Assembly (NCBI RefSeq): GCF_007565055.1
Contig: NC_044556.1
Coordinates: 136,995,808 to 137,059,807 of the forward strand
DNA length: 64,000 nucleotides
Source of the DNA: Rhinopithecus roxellana
Lineage: Eukaryota > Chordata > Mammalia > Primates > Cercopithecidae
Direction: 5' to 3'
Part shown: positions 1-12,421 of the stretch, piece after piece
How the letters are laid out: every line of letters begins with the position of its first letter
Numbering within the stretch: position 1 is the first letter of the stretch
Notes under the pieces: generated by a model
The model's database searches: none
The model's input: the letters and a program-made list of their open reading frames with translations, nothing else
Told to the model about the DNA's origin: nothing
Position numbers and translations under genes: made by a program

Positions 1-469
1 CAGTTTTCTGTTGTGGTTTCCTCTATAGCAATCATTTGATAAAATTAATCTGTTTACCCTAATTTTAATGATGTCAGTGTGTCATACCCTTCATAAATGG
101 CCAAGAAACCCTGCTGTCCTCAATCATCAAGTTCAAGTATGTTACAGAGTCTTCAAAGTTCATTTTTAAAATTGATACGATAAATAGCAGCATACCAGTT
201 TATGTTAATTATGACCCAGAATTCAAGCACCATGCCTTATCTTTAAAAAAGCTCAACCAGAATTAGGGAGCATGATTGGGTAACACAAAGGAGAGGCATT
301 AGAGGAAAGCACATTATCATATATTAAATACAGAATACAGCTTTGGAAATTGTGGTGTCGATTCATCACATTGCCTTTTGAATTAATTGAGGTGAACTAT
401 TGAGTCTACTATCCAGAATTTTAAAACCACAAGAGGAAAAAAGGACTTAGAATACTAAGTAGAGGAGAT
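1..469. other. Unique AT-rich intergenic sequence
   Basis: No gene, recognised repeat or RNA is visible. It lies about 10 kb upstream of PLA2G4A exon 1. Confidence 0.5.
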
Positions 470-1030
470 TCATTCATTTGAAAATATTTATTGAATACCA
501 ATTATTAGCATGTGCAGGCATCATGTTGGGAATTGCTTATACAACATAGCACAAAATAGTCCCTTCCCTCCCAGAGCTTATTGTCTAGACTATAAAACTG
601 ATAAGAAATATAAGTGTTGCATAAGTGATGAGAAGTTTTGAGATGGAGAATTACAGGTGAAATGGAACAAAAGGACAGAAGCTAGATTTTGGGCAGAAGA
701 AAGGGGATGAGGACATGGTAAGACCTTTCATGAGGAAGTGACCTTTAAATTGAAAATTAAAAGTCAAGCAGGCATCAGTAAAGCAGAGCTGGTGGGAAAG
801 GAATGGGCTATGTGTGAAAGTCATTAGATAGGAAAGAGTATGGGATGTTCTTGAAATTGAAAGAAATACAGTATTGCCCTGGAGTAAGGAGAAACAGGTG
901 AGGCTGACTTGAATCAGGCTGGGACCAGATATTTTGAGACCATGTTAAAGAGAACAGGTAGCATTCTAAGGGAATTGGCGACCCCTGGAAGGAAAGTGAC
1001 AAGATATTTGTGTACTAAAGTGGTAATGAA
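470..1030 (-). mobile_element. L2 relic
   Basis: It starts with the complement of the L2 3' end (CATTCATT, TTTATTGAATACC) and continues with typical L2 wording such as CCCAGAGCTTATTGTCTAG and the AGGAAGTGACCTTTAAATTG block. It is strongly diverged, and the boundaries are approximate. Confidence 0.6.
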
Positions 1031-1094
1031 TGATCATACTGCCTACTGTTAGAAAAAGATATGGAGGGAAAATGAGGAAAAGAGGGGAGCCCAT

Positions 1095-1133
1095 ATGTGT
1101 GTGTGTGTGTGCGCGAGTGTGTGTGTGTGTGTG
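1095..1133. repeat. (TG)n microsatellite
   Basis: TG repeats are interrupted by GCGCGAG in the middle. Length is likely variable. Confidence 0.9.
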
Positions 1134-3273
1134 ATGAAAAATATGTAGGATTGCTCTAAATCTGGGCAGTAAGGAAATGCTGTCTGGCAGATTTTATTAA
1201 CTGAAGAGACAGAAAATGGGAGTTTGGGATAATGATTTATCACATTATTATGCAATCTAATGAAGTATTGCTTCTTGATGACCACACTCCTTATGAGGTT
1301 GAAAACATTTGTACTGCAAAAAGAGTTTTAAGAGAGTATACATTTCCTAGCTTTTCTGAAAAAGATTTTAAGCCGTGAATCCCAGACTTTTGGATAGCAG
1401 GGATCAGGAGATCTTTTCCCTCCTTCACTCGCCAATAAACAAAAACAAAATAACTCATATATAAATTTGGAATGCCATTTTAACACCAATGTTTAAGTCC
1501 ATAATCTCACAGTAAATGGTAAACTTTAGAATTCTTATGAAAAGATGGTTAATATCATTATTGTGTATATGATTTTTCTCATTTTTCTAGTTTGTGCACA
1601 AACTTACAACATTTTGTTAGATAAATAATGTTACAGATACTACATTTTGTAAACCCAGCTCTAACTATAGCAGAGATGGGATGAAAATTGGTACAGCCTT
1701 TACCTGTGAACCAAGCATCCCCAGTAACAATAAAGAGCTTGAAGTATGCCTTAATTCCACAGCTGAGCTGTTTAGGATAGACTAGAAGGAGGTTTACCCT
1801 CCCTATTCACAAAGAAGCCATATTACTAATAGTTGCTCAGCAAGTACTCCTTTGCATGATGGCCATTATCTTTGAAAATGTATCCCAGCAGAATGCCTTG
1901 ATGACCACTCTCATGAGTCATTATGTTTTCATAAAAAGATGCTGAACGTGGCCTCAGAATAGGAACAGAAACTGAAAACCTCCTGTTTTAAGACTTCCCT
2001 GACTTGAAATTTTTCTAAAGAGCATACACATAAAATAAAATAGCTGCATATGTATTCATTTAGATTGAAACTATTTAGAAAATATTGATCAAGTGAACAT
2101 TTCTGAAAACATGTTTGTTTCATATAGTAGGCACTGTATTTTTGTCTTTACAAATAGAAGGAAAGAGAAGTAATAGGTTATAGGAAAAGTTGATAAGTAA
2201 TGATTCCCTTTTAACTTTATTCCTTGTTCATTCTTCTGGTGGAAGAGAGCTTTGGTAACAGGAAAATATAATGCCATCTCTGCATAAAGCATGTTTAAGA
2301 AGGTTTGTGAGTTTAATATTAACCCGGAGAAGAGTAAGACAAGCACATCTCTTACTAGTATACCAAGAAGAGATTTTTTCAGAAGCTTAAACTTCTTGCT
2401 TCCTTCATCATTCGTTACATATTTTAAAACTGCGTGAACACTGTTATTGGGTTAAGTCCTGCTTATGCAAAATGATGAAGTAAACAAGCAAACACACACC
2501 ATGGGCTTTGAAATCAGGAAAACTTGAGTTTAAATCTCTGTTTTAACACTTTGCAAATTGACTTCTAATGCTCAATTAATTTATTTGTGAGTAGGCAATG
2601 GGAAATGGCTATAGAAAGAGATAAGTAAATTGAAGTCAAAGTCTTGGTTTGACCTCCTCTGATGTTTAATTTTGGATAAATCACCTTAGTGTCAATGGTT
2701 TCCTATTTTTATAGTGGAATGGTAACACTGTAGGCTGTTGCCATGCTGCCAGTACCTGATCTATAACTCTAGCTTATTCCAGAAGTCACACACAGTTCCA
2801 GTATATGTCACCCATATACTAGGAGGACTTCCCTAAGCACTCACATGTGATTCTTTGAGGACTTAGGAGCAGAAGACACCTGATAAAACTCTAAAGGTTT
2901 TCCTATCCCAGACTTTTAAGCATCGCATAAATGATCAAATAAATGTATGATTTATTGGGTGAATCGGTAATATTTATTAAGCAAATATCATATCCAAAGA
3001 GAATACTGTGTGAGAGTTGGTGGAATGTTCCAAAATAAATGATCATACCTAACCTAAACCTTGCTACCCATGTTTAATACAATATCAGAATGGCTTTTAA
3101 GGAAAATGGAACTATTTAGAGAGCCAAGTGAAAGGGAGTTTGTCATTTTAGACTGTGATTTAGAGCAAAAGAATCATAACCTATTTTTAATATCTTAGTG
3201 ATAAATCACAATATTATCTGACATTACAGTGCTTTCTTTAACTGTAGCAAGTTATAAGCAAAAATGGATAGGC
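1134..3273. other. Mostly unique intergenic DNA with one MIR-like piece
   Basis: No gene is seen. The stretch 2500-2720 resembles a diverged MIR in reverse orientation (GGGCTTTGAAATCAGG, then TTTAAATCTCTG). The remainder is AT-rich unique sequence. Confidence 0.4.
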
Positions 3274-3590
3274 GGCCGGGCGCGGTGGCTCAAGCCTGTA
3301 ATCCCAGCACTTTGGGAGGCCGAGGCGGGCGGATCACGAGGTCAGGAGATCGAGACCATCCTGGCTAATACGGTGAAACCCCGTCTCTACTAAAAAAAAA
3401 AAAAAAATACAAAAAAACTAGCCGGGCGAGGTGGCGGGCGCCTGTAGTCCCAGCTACTCCGGAGGCTGAGGCAGGAGAATTGCGTAAAACCCGGGAGGCG
3501 GAGCTTGCAGTGAGCTGAGATCTGGCCACTGCACTCCAGCCTGGGCGGCAGAGCGAGACTCCGTCTCAAAAAAAAAAAAAAAAAAAAAAA
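3274..3590 (+). mobile_element. AluY (monkey-lineage type)
   Basis: This is a full-length Alu from GGCCGGGCGC to a poly-A tail, with the internal A-rich linker. It carries CTCAAGCCTG and GGGCGAGGTGG, the Old World monkey AluY bases. A target-site duplication ending in GGATAGGC flanks it (3262-3273 and about 3591-3602). Confidence 0.95.
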
Positions 3591-3686
3591 GAAAGGATAG
3601 GCAACTCTAGAATGTTCATCTTTTATTTTAAATTCAGTTCTTGGACTATCCTACTGTTTGCTGGGACGTAAAAATATCTCAATAGG

Positions 3687-4365
3687 TGTATTAGTCAGGG
3701 TTTTCTAGGGAATCATAACCAATAGTGTATGTATATGTATATTCGTAACCAATAGAATGTATGTATACACTATACACACATACACATATACACACATTCT
3801 ATCATAGCCAATAGAATATATATATATATATACACACACACATACACACACATATACATATGCACACACACATATAAGAGGCTATTATGGGAATTTGTTC
3901 ATGGGATTATGAAGGTTAAAAAGTTCCATGATACACTGTCTGCAAACTGGACAACCAGGAAACCGGTGGTGTAATTCAGTCTGAGTTCAAACGCCTGAGA
4001 ACCAGAGGAGCTAATAGTATAATTTCTAGCCCAAGCCCACAGGCTTGAGAACTGGGGGTAGCTATTGTAAATATCAACTTCCAAAGTCTCCAGTGGCTGA
4101 AGACAAGAGAAAATGGATGCCTTCAGCTGAAGAGGAGAGAAAGAGAATTTGTCCTTCCTCTGCCTTTTTCTTTTATTCAAGCTCTCAACAGTTTAGATGA
4201 TGCTGGACCACACTGGTGAGGGCAAGTCTTCTTTACTCAGTCTACTAATTCAAATGCTAATCTTCTCCTGTAACATCCTACAGAAACATCCAGAAATAAT
4301 ATTTTACCACCTATCTGGGCATCCCTTAGATCAATCAAATTGACATGTAAAATTCAACCATCACA
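3687..4365 (-). mobile_element. MLT2-type ERVL solo LTR with internal TA/CA repeat
   Basis: It reads TGTATTAGTCAGGG at the left and AACCATCACA at the right, the reverse complement of the MLT2 termini (TGTGATGG to CTAATACA). Five-base flanks ATAGG and GTAGG fit a 5-bp target duplication with one change. A TATG/TATACACA simple repeat expands the interior at about 3725-3870. No retroviral coding sequence is attached. Confidence 0.8.
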
Positions 4366-5894
4366 GTAGGATATTTAAGAAATATTTAAACTTGTTGTAT
4401 GTTTCATGTTTTCCTTAATTATTCCATTTACATGAGCAAATCAGTTGGATCATTTTGCTAATGTGGAGTAAACTTGATCAGAATTAATACTTTTGCTGTT
4501 TTTTTTTGTTTTTTTTTTTGCATAGCAGCTTTCAGAATTGTTGCTATGAATTGTCTCAAATTATACTCTACCCTAAAAAGTAAACTTGGGATAAATTATG
4601 GAATCTAAGGCCAGATCATAAATGTAATGAAATTAAATCCTGGTATGTGATTATCTTTGTTATTTAGGTGAAGATTAAGAGTTACTTGTTTTGCTTTGTT
4701 GTGTTTCCAATCAGAGATAGATGACATATATATAGGGAATGAAGAAAGATAAATTTTCCAAAGAGAAACTGTTGGATCTGACAATGTATTTGAAAAATCA
4801 AATAGCAAGGAGCTTTTGAAGCTGCTCAGTCACTGGTTTTATAGATATAAGTATAGGAATAGTGTTATTATCTTAGCTCTAGACAACCAAATGTTCTATA
4901 AAAATCCTCTACTGACATCTATCAGAGCTCAGCTACGTGGGAGGCACTGGAAATTCACTTAGCAGTAATTCTTCCTACTCAGGATTACCTCAAAGCAAAG
5001 GACACAGGCTCTGCCTTTCTCACTGTCGTCAGTACATTTAAATTCCAAAAGCATAAGTATTTTTAAAACCCTGCAAAGTGCCTGCCAGTCAGTTTCTGGG
5101 GTGAGTAATTGAGCTCATGCCCATTCCTACATAATTACTAAAACTAGACATGCAGTTGCTTTACCAAATTTAGAGGGCACTTTGAGAGCAGAAAATGATG
5201 GGTAAAATTATTGCCACAAGTAGGTAAAATGAATTAGGACAACCCTGTTTTATCAAAAGGTCCTGAACATGGTTTGTCTGTAGCTAAAACTTTCTAATGT
5301 GTGTTAAGTCATATTTATTGTTGACAGCATGACTATTTGTAATTTGTGATAAAATCTGAGAGTATTCTGATTTAATTTTTACATCTACTTCGTCTGCAAA
5401 AGGAAAAAGAGATATTTTAAAAGTGTAGTAATATAAATCAATAGGTAGTATAGAAAAGTGGATGATGTGGGTAGGGCAGTGAAATGACCTGACTTGTAGG
5501 AAGGTCTATCTGTTAGTGAAGCCTAGGATGATTTTAAGACTGAAAAGGAGATGCAGGAGTAAAGATCATATGGTAGTATATGTAAGTAATAATAAAGCAA
5601 GAGTACAAGTTAATATTTTGATAGTAAAATGGACAGGAAAATGCAGGTAAAAACATTTGGAGATAGAAACCAGAAGATAAATAAAGGAGTTAGGTGGGAT
5701 GAAGGAAGAAAAGGGGCAAGACTGTGACCATTGCTGATGTGGAAGAGAATAGCAGAAGGTTCCTAGCCTGGGTGCTTAGGATAATGGAGGCTTTAATGAT
5801 CTATTAGTAACTCCACTACCACTGCTCCCTAACAGTCAGAGATTTGGTTGACTTGGGACAAGGCTGAAAAGATGGCCAAACAAAACTTGCTATG
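4366..5894. other. Unique AT-rich intergenic sequence
   Basis: No gene or confident repeat is seen. A short T-rich run lies at 4497-4519. Confidence 0.5.
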
Positions 5895-6130
5895 AGACAG
5901 TGTGATACACTAGAAAAATTGTGGGCTTTGGAGTTGGACAAACTTGATTAAAATCCTAGCCTCACCACAAATTTTATATGCTTACTTAATATCGGGATTC
6001 TAAATAAAGATAATACTGTCTCATTTCATGAATATAATAGTTAGTGACACAACAAATGTAGTACTAACACAAGTACCTGGCCCATTATAAGCTCTATATA
6101 AAGAGTAACAGTCAATATTAGTAGTACTTT
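5895..6130 (-). mobile_element. MIR relic
   Basis: The sequence follows the MIR reverse complement: GTGGGCTTTGGAGTTGGACA, a diverged tRNA-derived core, then a CATTATAAGCTCTATA end. Diverged. Confidence 0.55.
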
Positions 6131-6639
6131 ATTTGTTATAGTTTTCTTAATATATAAAAAAAGGAGGGAAAAGTTTAATTAAGCAGCAATAATTTGTTTA
6201 ACGCATTCAATTCAAAGGAAGAGAAAATTATTGCTTCCATTGTTTAGGTCAAAAGATCTTTGCAAACGTAGGTGTAACTACTATTAGATATTTAGCTATT
6301 AAAATATAGGTCTTATTGTTCACAGATACGCTCTTCTGAGAGCTGTACTTTCATCATAACATTTAATTTTTAAATTCATGGTAAATACATTTTAATTAGG
6401 GTCCATTTCACCCTGACTTCTTGCTAGTTTTATATTGTCAGTAATTTATCAGTGTGTGTATTGTAGGGCATTAAAAAAATGTCTATACTTTAGTAATGAT
6501 GGCGATGGCAGTGGCAGGTAGAGTGTTATTCGGGTGTCAGGTTTAAGATATCTTTGACCTTGATACCATGGAAAACGAATTCAACAAATGTCCATTAGCT
6601 CCTAATGTGTTATAAACTTCAGGTGAAAAGAGAGTTTAT

Positions 6640-6900
6640 TAAAATGAAAAATACTTGCCTCATGCCCTGATGGAATATAAAATATTTTTTAATTACATAG
6701 CCAAGTATAATACATGGTCAATGCTCTAATGAGCATTCTTATACAAGTGGAATAATGAATTCTACTGGAGAGGAAAGAGGGTAGGGAAATTTTCCAGACA
6801 AGATAGTAATTGAGCTAAGCCTTGCAGGATGAGTAGGATTATTCTAGTGGAATTCGATGTGCAAGGAGAATAGTCTCTGTGTTAGTTTGAATGAAAGGTA
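6640..6900 (-). mobile_element. L2 relic
   Basis: L2-like wording in reverse orientation is visible, for example TTGAGCTAAGCCTTGCAGGA and GATGTGCAAGGAGAATAG. Boundaries are approximate. Confidence 0.45.
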
Positions 6901-7396
6901 GAGGTCAATTAGTGGGATGCCAGAAAACTTGACAATGTGAGAAAATCATTTTCTTTGACTTGCTATTTTACTAACCTGAATAATTTTGTTAATACATAAA
7001 AAGAGGAATGATTCACGTAAATTATAGTCACAGATACAAATAAGTAGCAAAAATATCAATTTATTATTTTACTATAAAAATAGTTGGACCAGAAGACTCA
7101 AGCATAGCCTGTGGAATAGAAGGATACATTATGATAAGTAAATTAGTTGATTGGTAACCATTTTCTGAGTTTATCTGCAATCTGGATTAGATTCTCTATT
7201 CAACTCTCTCTTAGTACCCTATGCTGGCTAATCATCTTCATTTTCTATCCGGATTTAACTCTCATATAGTATCTCACTACCTTTGTTCAAGTTCATGGGA
7301 AACAAAGCAGCTTCATATAGTTACAGCACAGGATAGGTGAATTGGAAATAGTAAAAAAGACAACAGAAAACAGCTCCATATAAAGAAAGAAATATC

Positions 7397-8188
7397 GCTC
7401 AAAGAAGACGTTTATGCAGCCAACAGACACATGAAAAAATACTCATCATCACTGGTCATCAGAGAAATGCAAATCAAAACCACAATGAGATACCATCTCA
7501 CACTAGTTAGAATGGCGATCATTAAAAAGTCGGGAAACAACAGATGCTGGAGAGGATCTGGAGAAACAGGAACACTTTTACATTGCTGGTGGGAGGGTAA
7601 ACTAGTTCAACCATTGTGGAAGACAGTGTGACCATTCCTCAAGGATCTAGAACTAGAAATACCATTTGACCCAGCAATCCCATTACCGGGTATATACCCA
7701 AAGGATTATAAATGATGCTACTATAAAGACACATGCACATGTATGTTTATTGTGGCACTATTCACAATAGCAAAGACTTGGAACCAACACAAATGTCCAT
7801 CAATGATAGACTGGATTAAGAAAATGTGGCACATATACACTATGGAATACTGTGCAGCCATAAAAATAATGAGTTGATGTCCTTTGCAGGGACATGGATG
7901 AACCTGGAAATCATCATTCTGAACAAACTATCACAAGGACAGAAAACTAAACACTGCATGTTCTCACTCATAGGTGGGAATTGAACAGTGAGAACACTTG
8001 GACACAGGGCAGGGGCACACAGGGGTCTGTCGTGAGCGGGGGGTAGAGGGAGGGACAGTGTTAGGACAAATACCTAACGTAAATGACGAGTTAATGGGTG
8101 CAGCAAACCAACATGGCACATGTATACATATATAACAAACCTGCACATTGTGCACATGTACCTTGGAACTTAAAGTTTAATTAAAAAG
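7397..8188 (+). mobile_element. 5'-truncated primate L1 (ORF2 end plus 3' UTR)
   Basis: About 790 bp of the L1 3' end: the ORF2 C-terminal coding region (decayed, with a stop after WKTV), then the 3' UTR and an A-rich tail. Flanking AAAGAAAGAAANATC repeats (7382-7396 and 8189-8203) look like the target-site duplication. It is dead for mobility because of 5' truncation and stops. Confidence 0.92.
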
Positions 8189-8203
8189 AAAGAAAGAAAA
8201 ATC

Positions 8204-9965
8204 AATCATACAAACTTCAGAGTTCCCCCTCCCAACCCCCTGGGGTTTTTGAGCCATGGCTTTTGACAAGTAGGTATTCTTTGTTAGTTAATTTGGCCAA
8301 TTTTGGTGTTGTTCCTTTTGATTACTTATCTAGTTCTTAGTTTATTGTTCTCTAAAATTTTAAAGATGTGGAAAATTACTAGCAAACTGTATGAAACTTA
8401 TTAGCTGGAAATAGTGCAAATGGTAGAATTGGATTCAAATAAGCTGCTATGATATTGCTCAGCTTCAGATGAGTCCCAGATGACTAATCTTTGTTGATGG
8501 ACAAATCAAGGGAAGACGGGTCTTCAGACCTAATTGATCTTATAGACTGAAGCACGCTATGGAAGTCAGGGCCTATCTTACCTAAGGTGGAAGCAGAGGT
8601 TTTTGAAGCCAGTAGGTCAATGCTGAAAACATTTTTGGAGGAAATTGGACAAAGTGAAGATAGCAAATCTGAACTTCTACTATCCACCTAGAGGTCTATG
8701 TGAACAATGAGATCACAAGCAGTGAGCCAAAATGGGTAAGATAAGGAGGCCACAGAACCACAAAATGGGTAAATGGGATTTGGTCTGCACTGGTTCCAGA
8801 GAGGAGAACACATACCTGCAGCAGCCTTTATTCATTATAAAGGTGGAGATAAGTCAGCCTCATTTAGTAAGACTGGAAAGAGACAAACTTCTCCCCACAT
8901 ATTTTAACCCTAACCATAACATGTAATGACATTTTCTTTAAAAGCATTTAAATAATTTTTTATCTTCAATGCATGACACACTATTGGATATCATCTGGAA
9001 ATATTGAGAGCTTTAACTTTTTATTATCAAAAAAGCACTAGAGCACTTTTTTTGTGCTCTATAAGCACTGTGAAGCTGCTTTTCCAGGGAGTCTTTCTTT
9101 ATGAGAGTCTTAGAACGAACATGCCCTGCAGTATAGATTCTTTCTTTCACCATTTGTATCTGGGGGAACGAGATGAAAACTAGAAGTGTGCTTTCTGCTC
9201 CTCTATTTAACATACACCTCCTTTCTTGAAATTCAGGGATTTCTTTGGAAAGAGAAAAATTTTTTATTATAAATCTATCCTTCCTAAAAAAAAAATTACT
9301 GGCTTCCCCCCTCCCCCCAATGAGAGATTTATAATATGCCAGTTTGAATTCAGGGGAAAAAAATAAAAACAAATAAGGGTTGAATGTTGGGCTACAGAAA
9401 GCAGATAATCCAGAAGATTTAATGAAATTATATTCTTTGAAAATGTAAGAGAGTTAGGAGAGTGAGTTCAGTATTTAAAGGCAAAAGCAAGATCCTGTGT
9501 TTGCAAAACAAGATATACTAAATGAACATGTCAATCTTTAAAGACATGAATTGATTCTTATGGAATTTGGATACATTTAAACAGTGCACCTTCTTCATTA
9601 TAGTACTATAAGGTATTTGGATTTACACTGCAAATTTGCAATTCAATCTGATTTCATTTTCTTCCCTAAATCTCAACATATATATTACATTATTTGGTAT
9701 GCTTTTAATCTTAAATTTACAAAGAAATTATTATCAACACAGGTGTTCTGAGTCTGGAGTAGAAATATTTAAACAGATTTGATTTTTAAAGTGGTCTGAT
9801 ATTCATTTCAAAAAATGTACATTTTTATATTTGAGGTTTGTTATAAACTTTGCCTTTTTAAATAATGCAAAAATGTTCTAGGTTATTCACGGTCTTTTCA
9901 ATTTTGTTCTCCTTTGGAAAAAAGGAGGAAGTAGTTACTACTTAAGGACAAGCAGTAATTTCAGA
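8204..9965. other. Unique upstream flank of PLA2G4A
   Basis: No gene or confident repeat is seen. The stretch lies directly upstream of the promoter and could hold distal regulatory sequence, but no motif cluster stands out. Confidence 0.45.
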
Positions 9966-10013
9966 CGCGAGCGCGCGCGCACACACACACACACATACAC
10001 ATCACACACACAG
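9966..10013. repeat. (GC)n(AC)n alternating purine-pyrimidine microsatellite
   Basis: A run of GC dinucleotides (about 9969-9980) passes straight into AC dinucleotides with small interruptions up to 10013. It lies about 220 bp upstream of the inferred start of PLA2G4A. Alternating GC and AC is the base pattern most prone to the left-handed Z form. A CA repeat is known in the human promoter, so the location is conserved. Length is probably polymorphic. Confidence 0.9.
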
Positions 10014-10231
10014 AAATCCACGACAGCACTCATGGAATTTAGGACTGGTTAATTTACATATTATTTTAGCATATTTTCTGACTTCAAACTCCTGGTTCTA
10101 ATAACTGGGCACTGACATTTACAATACTAGCTTCTATGAGACGAGAGCGTTCTCCCTCTTCCTCTTTAATTCCACCTTAAAACATCTGCAAAAGCGCAAG
10201 GAGACCAGCCCACATTTTAGCCCCTCCTACC
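10014..10231 (+). promoter_or_regulatory. PLA2G4A: PLA2G4A proximal promoter (TATA-less)
   Basis: This region lies directly upstream of exon 1. It has no TATA box at the expected distance. A pyrimidine-rich tract lies at 10150-10167, and AAGGAG is at 10198-10203, about 30 bp before the estimated start site. From the literature I recall a TATA-less human cPLA2 promoter with an AAGGAG element near -30, a polypyrimidine tract and an upstream CA repeat. The same arrangement is visible here. The transcription start near 10230 is inferred from this spacing and from remembered human cDNA ends. Confidence 0.75.
10198..10203 (+). promoter_or_regulatory. AAGGAG initiator-proximal motif
   Basis: AAGGAG sits about 30 bp upstream of the inferred transcription start, where a TATA box would otherwise be. 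An element of this sequence and position has been described as functionally important in the human cPLA2 promoter. The sequence match is exact; its function here is inferred. Confidence 0.55.
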
Positions 10232-10315
10232 CAGGATAAGACTTTCTCTAAGTCCGGAGCTGAAAAAGGATCCTGACAGAAAGCTAGAGGCATTGAGGAG
10301 CCTGAAGATTGTCAG
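10232..10315 (+). other. PLA2G4A: PLA2G4A exon 1 (5' UTR)
   Basis: This is non-coding first exon sequence. The segment from TCCGGAGCTG to the terminal TCAG matches my memory of the human 5' UTR with a few substitutions. It ends in CAG followed by the donor GTAATT at 10316. No ATG occurs in it. The 3' boundary is well supported by the donor and by the clean join to exon 2 at GTTTTAAAG. The 5' boundary is approximate. Confidence 0.85.
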
Positions 10316-10319
10316 GTAA

Positions 10320-10328
10320 TTCTGGGAA
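10320..10328 (+). promoter_or_regulatory. GAS-like STAT motif just inside intron 1
   Basis: TTCTGGGAA fits the TTCNNNGAA STAT consensus and starts five bases after the exon 1 end. cPLA2 is reported to be induced by interferon-gamma, so a STAT site is plausible, but a 9-bp match alone is weak evidence. Confidence 0.3.
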
Positions 10329-10599
10329 CTGTAAGCAATATGTTTATTCTTCCCCTGCTCCACTTCTCTTTCCCACCCTCCTTAGCTTTTACTTGGTAGT
10401 TCACTTGGAAGGAAGAAAGGACGGAGGGGAAACCTCACTGCTTTAAAAAGTCAGCATGTCCTCTGCCTTTTGAAATAAAACACAGATTAGGGACCTCAAT
10501 TTTCTTCTAACCCACTCACATTTGCCTTCCTGGATTTAAATGCACTGTGGAGTCAAAGATTAAGGTGTTTCTTTGGGTTGGAGTCCCAGAAAGTTAGCA

Positions 10600-10760
10600 T
10601 TCAAAACGGCAATGAAGTGGCGCTTATTAGCGTCCCACGTGATGACATCCAGTGGTTGCTGATCCCCAAACTCGAGCAGCAGCATGCTGTGTTGTTTGAC
10701 AGCCCTAGCGATCTTTAGCGAGAGAGAGACTTTGTTGACTCACTTAACTTTTAATTTGTA
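10600..10760 (+). promoter_or_regulatory. Candidate intron 1 regulatory element
   Basis: This repeat-free segment 300-450 bp after exon 1 is richer in CpG than its flanks. It contains a palindromic E-box CACGTG at 10636-10641, immediately followed by a CRE-like TGACATC at 10643-10649, and a perfect AP-1 site TGACTCA at 10736-10742. The motifs are directly visible. That the block acts as an enhancer is inference from their clustering and proximity to the promoter. Confidence 0.4.
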
Positions 10761-10914
10761 AAAATTGATCATTTTGGTTACTTATGGGACGCTTTCCTGG
10801 CTACTCAATATTTTGCAGAATTATGCGAAAGAAAGAGGATTGAAAAATTAACTGTAAACGGACTGGTGTTCTGATGATCCACCATTCCCCTAAGTTACTT
10901 GGCTTGCCAGGAGG

Positions 10915-11060
10915 AAAAAAAAAAAAAAAAAGCTCAAAACTAGATACTTGAAAAGATTTGATCAAATTACATAGTTAAATTTTGAGTGTGGATATTTTAG
11001 TAATTTTGTTTCCACAAAAAAAAAAAAAAAAAAAAAGAAAGAAAGAAAAAAAAGAAAAAA
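10915..11060. repeat. Two poly-A / A-rich tracts
   Basis: A-runs lie at about 10915-10931 and 11018-11060 (the latter with GAAA interruptions), separated by unique sequence. No Alu body precedes either. Confidence 0.8.
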
Positions 11061-11636
11061 ATGGTCTTTGACTTTGAAGTATCAGTGGATGAATGTTTCT
11101 GTCTCCTACAGTTTATAATCATTTTAGTCTTAAAAATAAATTCACCTCCAAAACCAGAACAAGAAATAATCCTTATATGGGTTGATGATGTCAGTATTTA
11201 TTCAGCTAAGGCAGATGGAGAATATTAGAGGCGTATTGTTTGAATGGGTGTCAATTCTGAAGTTATATTTGCCAATATGATTTGAGTTCAAGGAAGATTT
11301 GTATTTTTGTTTCTCTTTGTTTTGGAATTGTGGCTCAAGGGATATTTGTAGAGGATTGTAGTGAAACGACCTCTGTTAAGAATTTTAACGTTACCTTCTA
11401 GAGGTTCCTACACCTTGCCAATCAAGTTAGAGGTTGGGATAAGAAACAAGTATTTACTTCTTTCATTATCTCCGGAAGAGTTAAATTTTAAATTAAGCAA
11501 TAATTGTGAAATGCATAGAGAAGTGTTTAATGTGCATTTGCTCAAAGGACTTTTACAAACTTCCCGTAGGGGAAGCATATTTTTTGAGATAAGACATTGC
11601 ATATTTTTAACGTACTTTAAAAAAGTGAGTTATTCT

Positions 11637-11944
<308 letters not shown>

Positions 11945-12251
11945 CTATTCTGAAGTGTTTTGCATTTACATTTAATTAGGAAAAGAAAAATTATTAAATA
12001 GATTTTTAGCAACTGAAAATGTTCATTCCATAGAGGTTATTTGGCTTATGTTTTTAACCCATTATCTTTTCTAGTGCTAGTGCTTAGAAAGCAGTCATAA
12101 AATCGAATCATCCGCATATTAAAAAATATGTTCCAGGAATAAAATAGAGGAAGACAGAATTAGTTGTGGTTCCCTTTCCTCTTGTTTGCTTTTATTTACC
12201 ATCAGTTTTTTCCTCCTTCTTGCTCCAGATTTTATAGCTTTAGTTTTTAAC

Positions 12252-12421
<170 letters not shown>

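Noticed and set aside
3687..4365. Possible endogenous retrovirus with genes
   Set aside because: Only a solo LTR is present; no gag, pol or env sequence adjoins it. The same holds for the LTRs at 24419, 34156 and 41349.
1..10000. Search for the neighbouring PTGS2 gene
   Set aside because: It is known to lie upstream of PLA2G4A in primates, but no PTGS2 coding sequence is visible; it should be much further away.
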